A DNA stretch of 59,466 nt from an uncultured Lactobacillus sp. (GTDB lineage: Bacteria; Bacillota; Bacilli; Lactobacillales; Lactobacillaceae): contig NZ_CARBVX010000013.1 in assembly GCF_948948975.1 (NCBI RefSeq), positions 1-59,466 of the forward strand. The letters are read 5' to 3'. Made by a program: the position numbers and the translations under genes. The notes under the pieces were generated by a model. The model was not told the origin of the DNA, ran no database searches, and was given only the letters and a program-made list of their open reading frames with translations. This document shows, in pieces, positions 10,669 through 21,349 of the stretch. Position 1 is the first letter of the stretch. Every line of letters begins with the position of its first letter.

Positions 10669-11067
10669 ATGGTCATGACAGATCCTATTGCAGATTACTT
10701 GACTAGAATTAGAAATGCCAACATGGCAAAACATACTTCTGTTGAGATTCCTGCATCATCAATGAAGAAATCACTTAGTGAAATCTTAAAGAACGAAGGC
10801 TTTATTCGCGATTACCAAGTTGAAGATGATAACAAACAAGGTATGATCAAGATTTTCTTGAAGTACGGTCCTAATAACGAACGCGTTATTTCAGGTTTAA
10901 AGCGTATTTCTAAGCCTGGTTTAAGAAACTATGTAAGTGCTGAAAACTTACCAAAAGTTCTTAATGGTCTTGGTATTGCTATCATTTCTACTTCTGCAGG
11001 TGTGATTACTGATAAAGAAGCTAGAGAAAAGAACGTCGGCGGCGAAGTTATTGCTTACGTTTGGTAA
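10669..11067 (+). CDS. rpsH: 30S ribosomal protein S8
   Basis: 132-residue central-domain 16S rRNA binder and, in E. coli, the translational repressor of the spc operon. The C-terminal signature [20 protein letters not shown] is intact. The start is ATG 10669 behind AAAGGAGG; ATG 10675 (MTDPIADYL) is the start used in many homologues and is also possible. Confidence 0.97.
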   Translation: MVMTDPIADYLTRIRNANMAKHTSVEIPASSMKKSLSEILKNEGFIRDYQVEDDNKQGMIKIFLKYGPNNERVISGLKRISKPGLRNYVSAENLPKVLNGLGIAIISTSAGVITDKEAREKNVGGEVIAYVW

Positions 11068-11091
11068 TTTTGACAGAAAGGAGAACTATTA

Positions 11092-11622
11092 ATGAGCCGA
11101 ATTGGTTTAAAGGTCATCGAGGTTCCTGAAAAGGTCACAGTTACCAAGAATGGTGACGACATCACTGTTAAGGGACCAAAAGGTGAATTAACTAGATACT
11201 TTGATCCACGCATTACCTTTGAACAAAAAGATGGAGAAATTCATTTTAGTCGTTCAAGTGAAGCGGATAAAGCTCTTCACGGTACTGAAAGAGCAAATCT
11301 TGCTTCCATGATTGAAGGTGTAACTGATGGATATGTTAAGAAGTTAACTTTAGTTGGTGTTGGATACCGTGCAGTTGCACAAGGTAAGAAATTAACTTTA
11401 AATGTTGGTTACTCTCACCCAGTTGAATTTGAAGCACCAGAAGGTATTACTGTTAAAACTCCATCAGCAACTTCAATTGAAATCGAAGGTATTTCAAAAC
11501 AAGTTGTTGGTCAATTTGCGGCAGAAATTCGTGACGTTCGTCCACCAGAACCTTACAAGGGTAAAGGTATTCGTTACGAAGATGAATATGTACGTCGCAA
11601 GGAAGGTAAGACTGGTAAATAA
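11092..11622 (+). CDS. rplF: 50S ribosomal protein L6
   Basis: 176-residue protein near the GTPase-associated centre, two tandem L6 folds. The C-terminal signature [14 protein letters not shown] is intact and the length is normal. Confidence 0.98.
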
Positions 11623-11649
11623 TAAATAGAAAATTTTTGAGGTGAAATT

Positions 11650-12009
11650 GTGATTTCTAAACCAGATAAAAACAAATTACGCTTAAAGCGTCATAAACGT
11701 ATTCGTGGAAAGATTTCTGGTACTGCTGAGCGCCCACGCTTAAGTGTTTTCCGTTCAAACAAAAACATCTACGCTCAATTAATTGATGATGTAGAGGGTG
11801 TAACGCTTGCAAGTGCCTCAACAAATGATAAAAATATTTCAGCAGAAGGTTCTAAGATGGAACAAGCTGCTGAAGTAGGTAAAGCTTTAGCTGAAACTGC
11901 TGCTAAGAAAAACATCAAGAGTGTTGTATTTGACAGAAGTGGTTACTTATACCATGGTCGTGTTCAAGCTCTTGCTGATGCAGCACGTGAAAACGGATTA
12001 GAATTCTAG
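11650..12009 (+). CDS. rplR: 50S ribosomal protein L18
   Basis: 119-residue 5S rRNA-binding protein that works with L5. It starts at GTG 11650 behind GAGGTGA. The basic N-terminus ([14 protein letters not shown]) and the C-terminal [17 protein letters not shown] are typical. Confidence 0.98.
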
Positions 12010-12026
12010 GAAAGGAGAATTAACTA

Positions 12027-12551
12027 ATGGCAAACCGCAACGATTCTCGTAGAGATTCTCGTAAAGATCGTAAAAAAGACGATATTGAAGATCAATTAGT
12101 AGCAATTAACCGGATCACCAAGGTTGTTAAGGGTGGCCGTCGCATGAGATTTGCTGCTGTTGTAATCGTCGGCGATAGAAAAGGTCATGTAGGTTTTGGT
12201 ACTGGTAAGGCTCAAGAAGTCCCAGAAGCTATCCGCAAGGCTGTTGAAGCTGGTAAAAAGAGAATGATTAAGGTACCTACTGTTGGTACTACTATTCCAC
12301 ATGAAGTTATGGGCCATTACGGTTCTGGTAACATTATGTTGAAGCCTGCTGAAGCTGGTTCTGGTGTTGCTGCTGGTGGTGCTGTTCGTATTATCATGGA
12401 TTTAGCTGGTATTTCAGATGTTACTTCTAAATCACTTGGTTCAAATACACCAATCAATGTTATCCGTGCTACTATGGACGGTTTGAGTAAATTAAAGACT
12501 CGTGAAGATGTTTTGAAGCTTCGTGAGTCATCAAAAAGCTTAGAAGATTAA
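12027..12551 (+). CDS. rpsE: 30S ribosomal protein S5
   Basis: 174-residue decoding-fidelity protein. The S5 N-terminal double-stranded-RNA-binding signature ([20 protein letters not shown]) spans about residues 40-60. The spectinomycin-resistance loop near KVVKGGRR looks wild type. Confidence 0.98.
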   Translation: MANRNDSRRDSRKDRKKDDIEDQLVAINRITKVVKGGRRMRFAAVVIVGDRKGHVGFGTGKAQEVPEAIRKAVEAGKKRMIKVPTVGTTIPHEVMGHYGSGNIMLKPAEAGSGVAAGGAVRIIMDLAGISDVTSKSLGSNTPINVIRATMDGLSKLKTREDVLKLRESSKSLED

Positions 12552-12563
12552 GGAGATTAAATA

Positions 12564-12746
12564 ATGGATTTAAAAGTTACCTTAATTAAAAGCGTCGCAC
12601 ACCGTCTTCCAAAACAAAGAAAAATTGTTAAAGCTCTTGGTCTTGGTAAGGTAAATAGCACTGTTGTTCTTCCAGACAACGCTGCAACTCGTGGCGCTTT
12701 ATTGAAGATTGCTCACCTGATCTCAGTTGAAGAGGTTAATAAGTAA
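12564..12746 (+). CDS. rpmD: 50S ribosomal protein L30
   Basis: 60-residue L30, intact, with [19 protein letters not shown]. Short bacterial form; it lies between rpsE and rplO in canonical spc order. Confidence 0.97.
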
Positions 12747-12771
12747 TTAGAATCCAAGGAGGTGCCAATTA

Positions 12772-13212
12772 ATGAAGCTTAATGAATTAAAACCAAATGA
12801 AGGTTCACGTCGCAACAGAAAACGTGTTGGTCGTGGTACTTCTAGTGGTTACGGTAAAACTGCTGGTCGTGGACAAAAGGGTCAATTAGCTCGTACTGGT
12901 GGTAAGACTCGTTTAGGTTTCGAAGGTGGTCAAATGCCATTATTCAGAAGAATGCCTAAGCGTGGTTTCAAGAACGTTAACCGCAAAGAATACGCTATTA
13001 TTAATTTAAATGATTTAAACAGATTTGATGATGGTAGTGAAGTAACTATCGATACATTAAAATCATCAGGTTTAGTTAAAAAAGAACTTGCAGGAGTTAA
13101 GTTGTTAGCTAACGGTGAATTAAAGGTTAAGTTAACTGTAAAAGTTAACAAAGCCTCAGAAGCTGCTAAAAAAGCTGTTGAAGCCGCTGGCGGAACTGTT
13201 GAGGTGATCTAA
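12772..13212 (+). CDS. rplO: 50S ribosomal protein L15
   Basis: 146-residue late assembly protein with the glycine/arginine-rich N-terminus typical of L15 ([18 protein letters not shown]). Its stop overlaps the secY ATG by one base. Confidence 0.98.
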   Translation: MKLNELKPNEGSRRNRKRVGRGTSSGYGKTAGRGQKGQLARTGGKTRLGFEGGQMPLFRRMPKRGFKNVNRKEYAIINLNDLNRFDDGSEVTIDTLKSSGLVKKELAGVKLLANGELKVKLTVKVNKASEAAKKAVEAAGGTVEVI

Positions 13213-14507
13213 TGTTCTCGACCTTGAAGAACGCCTTTAAGGATAAAGATATTAGATCAAAAATCTTCTTTACTCTCTTTATCCTATTGCTTTATCGAAT
13301 CGGAGCTAATATAACAGTTCCGGGTGTTAATGCAAAAGCTATTACACGGGTTGCACAAACTGGTTTAGTCCCAATGTTGGATACAGTCAGCGGTGGTGGA
13401 TTAGATACTTATTCAATCTTTTCATTAGGTGTTTCACCTTATATCACTGCCCAAATTGTCATTCAATTACTCCAAATGGATATTGTTCCTAAGTTAGTTG
13501 AGTGGGGGAAACAAGGAGAAGTCGGGAGACGAAAAACAAATCAGGTAACGCGCTATCTTACTTTAGTCGTTGCTTTTGTTCAAAGTCTTGGAATTACTCT
13601 TGGTTTTAATGTTTTAACTGAAATGGGTTTGGTTAAAACACAAACTCCTCAAACCTATATTGAGATTGCCATTATTATGACTGCTGGGACAATGCTTTTG
13701 ACCTGGCTAGGTGATGAAATTACTGATAAAGGGCTCGGAAACGGTGTATCTGTTATTATTTTTGCAGGAATCATTTCTCGCCTTCCAAATGGAATTTATC
13801 AATTATATAAAGATTTCATCATTAATAATAGTGCTAGCGATCGTTGGCAAGGGATTTTGTTCTTCATCGCGATCATTATTGCCATTTTACTAGTAACTCA
13901 ATTTGTTACATGGTTTCAACAAGCTGATTTACGAGTACCTATTCAATATACTCGTAGAGCAGCAACAAGTGGCTCCGAAAGTTTCCTACCATTAAAGGTT
14001 AACGTATCTGGAGTTATTCCAGTTATTTTTGCCAGTTCCTTTATTATTACACCAGCTACAATTTTGATGGCTTTTCAAAGATCACATGGAGATGAACAAT
14101 GGTTTAAGATTTGTAATCAAATATTTAGTTTACAAACTACACCTGGTGCATTGATTTATACACTATTGATTATTTTGTTCACTTTCTTCTATGCCTTTGT
14201 TCAAGTAAATCCAGAAAAGTTGGCTGAGAACTTGCAAAAGCAAGGAGCCTATATTCCTAGCGTTTGGCCAGGAAAAGATACACAAAAATATGTATCTAAA
14301 ATTTTGATTAGATTATCTACAGTAGGTGCGGTATTTTTAGGCCTAGTTGCCTTGTTACCACAACTTGCTACAAATATTTTTGGTTTACCAAGTTCAATTG
14401 GTCTTGGTGGAACAAGTCTTTTAATCGTTATTGGTGTTGTTTTAGAATTAGCTCGTCAAGTTGATGGGTTACTAATGAAACGCGAATACGTTGGATTTAT
14501 TAGATAG
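13212..14507 (+). CDS. secY: Preprotein translocase subunit SecY (housekeeping)
   Basis: 431-residue, ten-helix channel of the general Sec pathway. It works with SecE, SecG and SecA encoded elsewhere. The N-terminal amphipathic start, the [14 protein letters not shown] region and the basic cytoplasmic loop [17 protein letters not shown] are typical. TAATG overlap with rplO implies translational coupling. The window also carries a second, shorter SecY2 at 45421, so the strain has two translocons. Confidence 0.98.
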   Translation: MFSTLKNAFKDKDIRSKIFFTLFILLLYRIGANITVPGVNAKAITRVAQTGLVPMLDTVSGGGLDTYSIFSLGVSPYITAQIVIQLLQMDIVPKLVEWGKQGEVGRRKTNQVTRYLTLVVAFVQSLGITLGFNVLTEMGLVKTQTPQTYIEIAIIMTAGTMLLTWLGDEITDKGLGNGVSVIIFAGIISRLPNGIYQLYKDFIINNSASDRWQGILFFIAIIIAILLVTQFVTWFQQADLRVPIQYTRRAATSGSESFLPLKVNVSGVIPVIFASSFIITPATILMAFQRSHGDEQWFKICNQIFSLQTTPGALIYTLLIILFTFFYAFVQVNPEKLAENLQKQGAYIPSVWPGKDTQKYVSKILIRLSTVGAVFLGLVALLPQLATNIFGLPSSIGLGGTSLLIVIGVVLELARQVDGLLMKREYVGFIR

Positions 14508-14518
14508 TAAGGATAAAA

Positions 14519-15172
14519 ATGATTAATTTAATTCTTTTAGGTTTGCCTGGTGCAGGCAAAGGAACAGCTTCTGAAAGCATTGTGGATAAGTATCACTTAG
14601 CACATATCTCTACTGGTGATATGTTTAGAGAAGCTATGGCTAATGAAACTCCTGTTGGTTTGGAAGCTAAAAGTTATATTGATAAAGGAAATTTGGTCCC
14701 AGATGAAGTTACAGCTAAGTTAGTTGAAGAACGACTTAAGCAACCCGACACTAAGAACGGATTCATCTTGGATGGATTTCCAAGAACCACTGTTCAAGCA
14801 GAACTTCTTGAAGATATAACTAAACGGTTGGAAAAACCGTTAACTAATGTAATTGCAATTGATGTTGATGAAGATGTTTTGATCAAACGTTTATCAGCAC
14901 GTTACATTTGTAAAAAATGTGGGGCAACTTACAATAAGATTTCAAATCCAACTAAAGTAGAAGGTACTTGTGATCGTTGCGGAGGACATGAATTTTTCCA
15001 ACGTGAGGATGACAAGCCAGAAGTTGTTAAAAATCGCTTAGAAGTTAACAAGAAAATGAATACTCCTCTTCGTGATTTTTATGAAGAAAAAGGAATTCTT
15101 TCAACTGTTAACGGTGAACAAACTCCGGAAAAAGTATTTGAAGACATTGACAAAATTTTAAGTAAAGACTAG
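14519..15172 (+). CDS. adk: Adenylate kinase, zinc-lid type
   Basis: 217-residue enzyme converting ATP + AMP to 2 ADP. The P-loop GLPGAGKGT is at 8-16, DGFPRT is at 85-90, and the lid carries a four-cysteine zinc site (C131, C134, C151, C154) as in Bacillus. Its place right after secY is the usual one. Confidence 0.97.
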   Translation: MINLILLGLPGAGKGTASESIVDKYHLAHISTGDMFREAMANETPVGLEAKSYIDKGNLVPDEVTAKLVEERLKQPDTKNGFILDGFPRTTVQAELLEDITKRLEKPLTNVIAIDVDEDVLIKRLSARYICKKCGATYNKISNPTKVEGTCDRCGGHEFFQREDDKPEVVKNRLEVNKKMNTPLRDFYEEKGILSTVNGEQTPEKVFEDIDKILSKD

Positions 15173-15179
15173 TCTGTTA

Positions 15180-15207
15180 TTGTTTTTTTACAATTCCGTG
15201 TTATAAT
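15180..15207 (+). promoter_or_regulatory. Promoter for infA-rpmJ-rpsM-rpsK-rpoA-rplQ
   Basis: TTGTTT (15180-15185) and a consensus TATAAT (15202-15207) are separated by 16 bp, with an extended -10 TG at 15199-15200, just after the adk stop. It would let the translation and RNA polymerase genes downstream be expressed independently of the spc promoter. Confidence 0.65.
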
Positions 15208-15245
15208 GCCTAAGTGTGACTATTTGTTCATGTGGAGGAACAATT

Positions 15246-15467
15246 TTGGCAAAAGAAGATGTCATCGAAGTTGAGGGTAAGGTAGTCGATACCTTACCTA
15301 ATGCTATGTTTAAAGTTGAATTAGAAAATGGTGCAACTATTTTAGCTCATGTGTCTGGTAAAATTAGAATGCACTACATTAGAATTTTACCTGGTGATAG
15401 AGTAACAGTTGAATTATCACCATATGATTTAACTAAGGGTAGGATTACGTATCGTTTTATTAAGTAA
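15246..15467 (+). CDS. infA: Translation initiation factor IF-1
   Basis: 73-residue S1/OB-fold factor that occupies the ribosomal A site during initiation. I place the start at TTG 15246, seven bases after GGAGG, because it gives the universal [12 protein letters not shown]-terminus. A longer in-frame reading upstream (from 15216) would add ten unconserved residues and lacks a ribosome site. Confidence 0.96.
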
Positions 15468-15481
15468 TTACGGAGGCAAAC

Positions 15482-15598
15482 ATGAAAGTTAGACCATCTG
15501 TTAAACCAATGTGTGAACATTGCAAGATTATCAAAAGACATGGTCGTGTTATGGTGATTTGCTCTGCAAACCCTAAGCACAAACAACGTCAAGGTTAA
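15482..15598 (+). CDS. rpmJ: 50S ribosomal protein L36
   Basis: 38-residue protein, the smallest ribosomal protein ([17 protein letters not shown]...). It is the zinc-binding form, with the ligands Cys11, Cys14, Cys27 and His33 of the C-x2-C-x12-C-x5-H pattern. ACGGAGG lies just upstream. It sits between infA and rpsM as expected. Confidence 0.97.
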
Positions 15599-15631
15599 TA
15601 GTTAGATATTTTTATTAGGAGGTGCAATTTA

Positions 15632-15979
15632 ATGGCACGTATTGCTGGTGTTGACTTACCCAGAAATAAAAGAGTTGTAGTCGCATTAACTTATATCTAT
15701 GGTATTGGTGAACCAACTGCAAAAAAGATTTGTAAAGATGCTGGTATTTCTGAAGACATTCGTACTAATGACTTGACTCCAGAAGATCAAGAAAAATTAC
15801 GTAGCGAAGTAGACAAGTACCGTGTTGAAGGTGATCTTCGTCGTGAAGTTAGCCTTAACATCAAGCGTTTAGTTGAAATTGGCTCATACCGTGGTATTCG
15901 TCACCGTCGTGGCTTACCAGTTCGTGGTCAAAATACCAAGAATAATGCTCGTACTCGTAAGGGTTCAAAGAGAAAATAA
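15632..15979 (+). CDS. rpsM: 30S ribosomal protein S13
   Basis: 115-residue 30S head protein contacting P-site tRNA and the L5 bridge. It carries the typical start [13 protein letters not shown] and the signature [14 protein letters not shown]. Length is slightly below the E. coli 118. Confidence 0.98.
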   Translation: MARIAGVDLPRNKRVVVALTYIYGIGEPTAKKICKDAGISEDIRTNDLTPEDQEKLRSEVDKYRVEGDLRREVSLNIKRLVEIGSYRGIRHRRGLPVRGQNTKNNARTRKGSKRK

Positions 15980-16003
15980 TTTATTAAATAGGAGGTTAAG
16001 TTA

Positions 16004-16393
16004 ATGGCTGCAAAGAAAACAGCACGTAAACGCCGTGTAAAGAAGCATGTTGAAAGCGGCGTTGCTCATATTCATTCTACGTTTAACAATACCTTGGTCA
16101 TGATTACTGATGTACAAGGTAACGCAGTCGCATGGTCTTCCGCTGGTGCTTTAGGTTTTAAGGGTAGTCGTAAGTCTACACCATTTGCTGCTCAAATGGC
16201 CGCAGAAGCAGCTGCAAAGTCTGCAATGGATCAAGGCATGAAGCATGTTGAAGTTTCAGTTAAAGGCCCAGGTGCAGGTCGTGAAGCTGCTATTAGAGCA
16301 CTTCAAGCTGCAGGTCTTGAAATCACTGCTATTCGCGACGTTACTCCAGTGCCGCACAACGGTTCCAGACCACCAAAACGTCGTCGTGTCTAG
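16004..16393 (+). CDS. rpsK: 30S ribosomal protein S11
   Basis: 129-residue platform protein near the mRNA exit. The C-terminal signature [18 protein letters not shown] is intact. A small hairpin (TCCTG-CGTG-CAGGA, about 16399-16412) lies in the short gap before rpoA. Confidence 0.98.
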   Translation: MAAKKTARKRRVKKHVESGVAHIHSTFNNTLVMITDVQGNAVAWSSAGALGFKGSRKSTPFAAQMAAEAAAKSAMDQGMKHVEVSVKGPGAGREAAIRALQAAGLEITAIRDVTPVPHNGSRPPKRRRV

Positions 16394-16438
16394 TTTATTC
16401 CTGCGTGCAGGACATTACGTTTTGAAAGGGGCCCAGTA

Positions 16439-17377
16439 ATGATTGAATTTGAAAAACCAAATATTACCGTAGTAGACCAAGAGGAGGCATACGGTAAGTT
16501 TGTTGTCGAACCACTGGAACGCGGTTTCGGGACTACTTTAGGTAACTCACTCCGTCGTGTTTTACTTACTTCTATTCCAGGGACGGCACTTTCTTACATT
16601 CAGATTGATGGTGTATTACATGAATTTTCAACAATTCCTGGCGTTAAAGAAGACGTCACGAAGATTATTCTTAATTTGAAGAAACTAGAGTTAAAGTCAC
16701 TCTCAGATGAAGAAAAAATTGCTGAAATCGATGTAACTGGACCAGCAATTGTAACTGCTGCTGATTTGAAGGTCGACTCGGATATTGAGGTCTTAAATCC
16801 AGATCAATATATTTGTAGTATTGCTGATGGTGGCCATTTGCATATGAACGTTGCGATCAAGAATGGTCGTGGTTATGTTCCCGCAAGTGAAAACAAGACA
16901 GATGACATGCCTATTGGTGTCATCCCCGTTGATTCACTCTTCTCACCAATCAAAAAAGTTAACTACCAAGTTGAAAGTGCTCGTGTTGGTAAGAGAGATG
17001 ACTATGACAAATTAACTTTAGAAATTTGGACTGATGGTTCAATCACACCTAATGATGCCCTTAGTTTCGCTGCGAAGATTCTTGTAGAACACTTCAAAGT
17101 ATTTATGTCTACTGATATGGATGCGCAGTTTGATGATGTAATGGTAGAAAAAGAGGACGATAAGAACGAAAAGAAGCTTGAGATGACGATTGAAGAGCTT
17201 GATTTGTCCGTTCGTTCCTATAACTGCTTGAAACGTGCAGGAATTAATACTGTTCAAGAATTAGCTGATAAATCTGAAGCAGATATGATGCGCGTACGTA
17301 ACTTAGGACGTAAGTCATTAGAAGAAGTAAAGAATAAACTTGCCGATCTTGGTCTATCACTTCGTCAAGATGACTAA
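16439..17377 (+). CDS. rpoA: DNA-directed RNA polymerase subunit alpha
   Basis: 312-residue alpha subunit. The N-terminal dimerisation and assembly domain (about 1-230) contains [18 protein letters not shown] charged linker ([10 protein letters not shown]) leads to the C-terminal domain (about 245-312) that binds UP elements and activators ([17 protein letters not shown]). Start ATG 16439 is preceded by GAAAGGGG. Confidence 0.98.
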   Translation: MIEFEKPNITVVDQEEAYGKFVVEPLERGFGTTLGNSLRRVLLTSIPGTALSYIQIDGVLHEFSTIPGVKEDVTKIILNLKKLELKSLSDEEKIAEIDVTGPAIVTAADLKVDSDIEVLNPDQYICSIADGGHLHMNVAIKNGRGYVPASENKTDDMPIGVIPVDSLFSPIKKVNYQVESARVGKRDDYDKLTLEIWTDGSITPNDALSFAAKILVEHFKVFMSTDMDAQFDDVMVEKEDDKNEKKLEMTIEELDLSVRSYNCLKRAGINTVQELADKSEADMMRVRNLGRKSLEEVKNKLADLGLSLRQDD

Positions 17378-17403
17378 GTAGGAATAATAAGGAGGGAAAA
17401 CTC

Positions 17404-17787
17404 ATGGCATACCGTAAATTAGGTCGCGATAGTGCACACAGAAAAGCAATGCTTAGAGAAATGACCACTCAATTGATCATGAACGAACGCATTGTTACCA
17501 CTGAAACCCGTGCTAAAGAAATCCGTAAAACTACCGAAAAAATGATTACTTTAGGTAAACGCGGTGATTTAAGTGCTAGAAGAAAGGCAGCTGCTTTTGT
17601 TCGTAATGAAATTGCTGATATTCATGAAGAAAAAGACGCAGTTGTTGTAAAATCAGCACTTCAAAAACTTTTCAGTGATATTGCACCTCGTTACAAAGAT
17701 CGTAATGGTGGTTACACCAGAATGTACAAGTTAGCTAACCCACGTAAGGGTGATGCTGCTCCAATGGTGATCATTGAATTAGTTTAA
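17404..17787 (+). CDS. rplQ: 50S ribosomal protein L17
   Basis: 127-residue tunnel-exit protein, last gene of the alpha operon. The family start ([18 protein letters not shown]) and C-terminus ([15 protein letters not shown]) are intact. Followed by a terminator. Confidence 0.98.
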   Translation: MAYRKLGRDSAHRKAMLREMTTQLIMNERIVTTETRAKEIRKTTEKMITLGKRGDLSARRKAAAFVRNEIADIHEEKDAVVVKSALQKLFSDIAPRYKDRNGGYTRMYKLANPRKGDAAPMVIIELV

Positions 17788-17880
17788 TTAGGTAAAATAT
17801 AATATTATTTTATAAATCTTTCACAAAAGCGAGAATAAGCGTGATGATGGTGGCTTTTGCCTAGTCTAGCTTAGATGTTA

Positions 17881-17912
17881 AATCATCCCTCTTTGTGGAT
17901 GATTTTTTTTTG
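17881..17912 (+). terminator. Rho-independent terminator after the ribosomal cluster
   Basis: AATCATCC and GGATGATT flank a short loop, followed by nine T. An upstream arm pair CAAAAGC/GCTTTTG (about 17823-17859) could form a second hairpin in the same transcript. The ECF genes begin 57 bases later, with TTGCTC...TACAAT (17910-17936, 15 bp spacing) as a weak promoter candidate. Confidence 0.9.
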
Positions 17913-17968
17913 CTCTTTTTTTATAATTGATACAATGACATATTATGGAAAAAGAGCAGTGAATATTT

Positions 17969-18817
17969 ATGAAAGATAATATAGTAACCGTTGAGCATCT
18001 TTCTTTTACCTATAAAGATAGTAAAGTGCCTGCTGTAAATGATATTAGTTTCTCTATTCCTAGAGGATCATGGACTACTTTAGTAGGTCATAATGGGAGC
18101 GGAAAATCAACAATTGCGCGTCTATTAGATGGTATTCTTTTGCCTAATGATAATCCTAATACGTTAATTAATGTTGATGGTATTGAGTTGACAGAAAAAA
18201 CAATGTGGGATATTAGAGACCGTGTAGGAATTGTATTCCAAAATCCTGATAATCAATTTGTTGGTGCTACCGTAGAAGATGATGTAGCTTTTGGTCTTGA
18301 GAATCGCCAAGTTCCTCGTTCTAAGATGCAGACTATTGTTCATGATGTGCTTGACGAAGTGGATATGCTTTCCTTTCAAAAAAGTGAACCTCAATATTTG
18401 TCTGGAGGTCAAAAGCAAAGAGTAGCTATTGCTGGCATTTTAGCGATTGGACCAAAATTAATAATTTTAGACGAATCAACAAGTATGTTAGATCCAGCAG
18501 GTAAAACGAAGATTCTTAGTCTTATACGAGATTTACAAAATAAAAATGGTTTGACTATCTTCTCTATTACTCATGATATTAATGAAGCGGTACAGGCAGA
18601 CCAGATGTTAGTTTTAGATAAAGGAAAATTATTGGCTAGTGGCTCTCCGAAAGAGATATTTGAAAATGAGACTTTAATAAAAAGTGCCGGATTAGATCTC
18701 CCTTTATTTTATAAGGTTAAAAATGGACTTATAAAAAAAGGAATTCATATCCCTCGAGAAATCAATAGTGAGGAAAAGTTGGTGAAATATTTGTGTCAAT
18801 TGAATTCAAAAATGTAG
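17969..18817 (+). CDS. ecfA1: ECF transporter ATPase EcfA1 (CbiO-like)
   Basis: 282-residue ATPase of the energy-coupling factor module. It powers uptake of vitamins or metals bound by separate S components encoded elsewhere. Walker A is GHNGSGKST (40-48), the signature LSGGQ is at 144-148, and Walker B ends LDES (167-170); the DES variant is usual for EcfA1. Its 3' end overlaps ecfA2 by 25 bases. The location after rplQ is typical of Lactobacillales. Confidence 0.95.
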   Translation: MKDNIVTVEHLSFTYKDSKVPAVNDISFSIPRGSWTTLVGHNGSGKSTIARLLDGILLPNDNPNTLINVDGIELTEKTMWDIRDRVGIVFQNPDNQFVGATVEDDVAFGLENRQVPRSKMQTIVHDVLDEVDMLSFQKSEPQYLSGGQKQRVAIAGILAIGPKLIILDESTSMLDPAGKTKILSLIRDLQNKNGLTIFSITHDINEAVQADQMLVLDKGKLLASGSPKEIFENETLIKSAGLDLPLFYKVKNGLIKKGIHIPREINSEEKLVKYLCQLNSKM

Positions 18818-19662
18818 ATTATGTTTATGCACCTGGAACTCCATTTCAAACTCAAGGATTGGCAGATATATCTTTTAAAATAGAAAAAGGATCATTTGTC
18901 GCGATTGCGGGTCATACCGGAAGTGGAAAGTCTACTCTCATGCAGCATTTTGATGGTTTATTGCTTCCAAGTAAGGGAAAAATCACTATCGCGGGTGATC
19001 CGATTAATGCAAATACTTCAAGCAAGTCACTAAAAGCAATTCGAAAAAAAGTTGGCCTAGTATTTCAATTTCCTGAAAACCAATTATTTGAAGAAACGGT
19101 GCTTAAAGATGTGATGTTTGGTCCACTTAATTTTGGCTTTTCAGAACAAAAGGCAAAAGAGCAAGCGGTCGAGTGGATTAAAAAAGTAGGCCTTTCTGAA
19201 GATATGATGGATAAATCTCCTTTTGAACTTTCCGGAGGCCAAATGCGTCGTGTGGCAATAGCAGGTGTGATGGCATATGAACCAGAAATTTTATGTCTCG
19301 ATGAACCTGGAGCTGGACTAGATCCTGAAGGACAGAAACAAATGTTTGAGATATTTAAGGATTACCAACGAGCTGGTAATACAGTTATTCTAATTTCACA
19401 TAATATGGATGATATTAGTGAATATGCAGATGATATGTTAGTCCTTGATCATGGTCATTTAATAAAACATGCTAGCCCTCAAGAGATTTTTTCTGACCAG
19501 GAGTGGGTAAAAAAACATTATCTCGATGAACCAGCAACTAGTAGGCTAACTCGGGAGCTACAAAAAGGTGGTTTTCAATTTTCAGAGATACCACTAACTG
19601 TTGAGTCTTTAGTAAGTAAAGTTGCCGATGAATTAAAGACGAGAGGAAAAATGGATGAGTAA
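18793..19662 (+). CDS. ecfA2: ECF transporter ATPase EcfA2 (CbiO-like)
   Basis: 289-residue second ATPase of the module; it forms the EcfA1-EcfA2 heterodimer. Walker A is GHTGSGKST (40-48), the signature is LSGGQMRR and Walker B ends LDEPGAGLDP. The start is GTG 18793 inside ecfA1, giving the conserved MSIEFKNVDYVY. It overlaps ecfT by 8 bases, so the three genes look translationally coupled. Confidence 0.95.
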   Translation: MSIEFKNVDYVYAPGTPFQTQGLADISFKIEKGSFVAIAGHTGSGKSTLMQHFDGLLLPSKGKITIAGDPINANTSSKSLKAIRKKVGLVFQFPENQLFEETVLKDVMFGPLNFGFSEQKAKEQAVEWIKKVGLSEDMMDKSPFELSGGQMRRVAIAGVMAYEPEILCLDEPGAGLDPEGQKQMFEIFKDYQRAGNTVILISHNMDDISEYADDMLVLDHGHLIKHASPQEIFSDQEWVKKHYLDEPATSRLTRELQKGGFQFSEIPLTVESLVSKVADELKTRGKMDE

Positions 19663-20452
19663 AATTATTATTGGACGTTATATTCCTGGTGATTCTATCG
19701 TTTATAAAATGGATCCTAGAGGAAAGATAATTGCAACATTTTTATTTATTGTTATTATCTTTCTTGCTAATAATTGGTTGTCCTACTTCTTTTTATCGAT
19801 ATTTACTTTACTTGCTGTTTGGGCAACAAAATTAAAGCCTAAAGTGTTTTGGGATGGGGTAAAGCCATTAATTTGGTTAATTTTATTTACTTCAGTTTTG
19901 CAATTATTTTTTACTACAGGTGGAAAAGTTTATTGGCAGTGGGGAATCTTCCACATTAGTGAATATGGTATTCAGAATTCTATTTTCATCTTCATTCGTT
20001 TTGTAATGATTATTCTGATTTCGACAGTTCTTACTCTGACGACCACATCATTAGAAATTGCAGATGGAATGGAATGGATCTTAAAACCTCTTGGCTACCT
20101 AAAAGTTCCAGTAGCTCAAATTGCTCTTGTAATGTCTATTGCGCTTCGCTTTGTGCCGACGTTATTAGATCAGGCTGTACGAATTATGGATGCTCAAAGA
20201 GCGCGTGGAGCCGATTTTAATAGTGGTGGCTTAATTAAGAGAATTCATTCGATTATCCCAATTTTAATTCCCTTATTTATTAGTTCCTTGACTGTCGCAA
20301 TTGATTTGGCTACGGCTATGGAAGCAAGAGGTTATCGAGAAGGGGCTAAAAGGACCCGCTACCGAGTTTTAAAGTGGTCAAAGTATGATTGGGTTAACTT
20401 AGGTTATTTTGCGCTATTGACGCTAATTTTATTACTTACAAGGACGTATTAA
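19655..20452 (+). CDS. ecfT: ECF transporter transmembrane scaffold EcfT
   Basis: 265-residue membrane component linking the ATPases to interchangeable S components. The two cytoplasmic coupling-helix motifs are seen as QRARGADF and MEARGYREG, matching the family's A-R-G motifs. About five hydrophobic segments are visible. No S component lies next to it, which fits a group II (shared) ECF module. Confidence 0.95.
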   Translation: MSKIIIGRYIPGDSIVYKMDPRGKIIATFLFIVIIFLANNWLSYFFLSIFTLLAVWATKLKPKVFWDGVKPLIWLILFTSVLQLFFTTGGKVYWQWGIFHISEYGIQNSIFIFIRFVMIILISTVLTLTTTSLEIADGMEWILKPLGYLKVPVAQIALVMSIALRFVPTLLDQAVRIMDAQRARGADFNSGGLIKRIHSIIPILIPLFISSLTVAIDLATAMEARGYREGAKRTRYRVLKWSKYDWVNLGYFALLTLILLLTRTY

Positions 20453-20455
20453 TTA

Positions 20456-21247
20456 ATGACTACGAGATATAAACTAACCATGGCATATGATGGCCATCTT
20501 TTTCATGGATTTCAAATTCAACCGAATGAACGAACAGTACAAGGCGTGATTGAAGAAGCATTGAAAAAGATGACTAAGGGAAAAAGAGTAGTAGTACACG
20601 GATCGGGAAGAACTGATGCCGGTGTTCATGCTAAGGGACAAGTTATTCACTTTGACTATCCGGGAAAAGAAATCCCAGCTAAAAATATGATGCTTGCTTT
20701 AAATGCCCTAATGCCGATTGATACAGTGTTTTTTGAAAGTGAAATTGTTGATGCGGATTTTCATGTTCAATATTCAACTAAAGGAAAATGGTATCGATAT
20801 GTAGTGGATCAACATCGCTTTACAGATCCTTTTAATCGGTTTTACACCGGCCACTATCCATATCCTTTAGATATTTCATTAATGCAGCAAGCAGCTAAAG
20901 ATTTGATTGGTGAACATGATTTTACCAGTTTTGCTGCTAGTGGTGGACAAATTGTGGATAAGGTGCGAACAATTTACTATGTGAATATTACGCCCGACCC
21001 GGATAAAAAGCAGATCATTTTTGATTTTATTGGAAATGGCTTTTTATATAACATGGTAAGAATTCTAGTTGGAACTCTATTAGAAATAGGCAATCAAAAA
21101 AGACCTGTTGACGATATACCAAGAGTTTTAGAGGCGAAAGACCGACAAGAAGTTCGAACTACTGCACCAGCCAGTGGATTATATTTACAACATGTTTTTT
21201 ATGAAGATATTCCTAAAAAATATCGTTTAGACCTTAAAAAGGATTGA
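20456..21247 (+). CDS. truA: tRNA pseudouridine synthase A
   Basis: 263-residue enzyme making pseudouridine at positions 38-40 of the tRNA anticodon arm. The catalytic Asp54 sits in [14 protein letters not shown] (49-62). It starts three bases after ecfT and ends at the -35 box of the rplM promoter. Confidence 0.96.
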   Translation: MTTRYKLTMAYDGHLFHGFQIQPNERTVQGVIEEALKKMTKGKRVVVHGSGRTDAGVHAKGQVIHFDYPGKEIPAKNMMLALNALMPIDTVFFESEIVDADFHVQYSTKGKWYRYVVDQHRFTDPFNRFYTGHYPYPLDISLMQQAAKDLIGEHDFTSFAASGGQIVDKVRTIYYVNITPDPDKKQIIFDFIGNGFLYNMVRILVGTLLEIGNQKRPVDDIPRVLEAKDRQEVRTTAPASGLYLQHVFYEDIPKKYRLDLKKD

Positions 21248-21272
21248 CTTTTCAGGCAAAACGACGTAAATT
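21244..21272 (+). promoter_or_regulatory. rplM-rpsI promoter
   Basis: TTGACT (21244-21249) and TAAATT (21267-21272) with 17 bp spacing. The -35 box overlaps the truA stop codon. Confidence 0.6.
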
Positions 21273-21278
21273 AATATA

Positions 21279-21349
21279 CGTATGTTTGTCCACGATAGGC
21301 CCCGGAAACTTATTGTTTGTCAAACAGAAGAAAAACGGAGGAATTTAAA
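21279..21349 (+). promoter_or_regulatory. Probable L13 leader RNA
   Basis: About 70 nt of untranslated leader before rplM. It contains a stem TGTTTG/CAAACA (21283-21288 with 21321-21326) around CACGATAGGCCCCGGAAAC. Position and the GGCCCCGGAAAC core match my memory of the conserved Firmicutes L13 leader, through which L13 represses its own operon. A covariance-model search would settle it. Confidence 0.7.

Noticed and set aside
16399..16412. Small palindrome TCCTG-CGTG-CAGGA between rpsK and rpoA
   Set aside because: Only five base pairs and no T-tract; too weak to call a terminator or attenuator.
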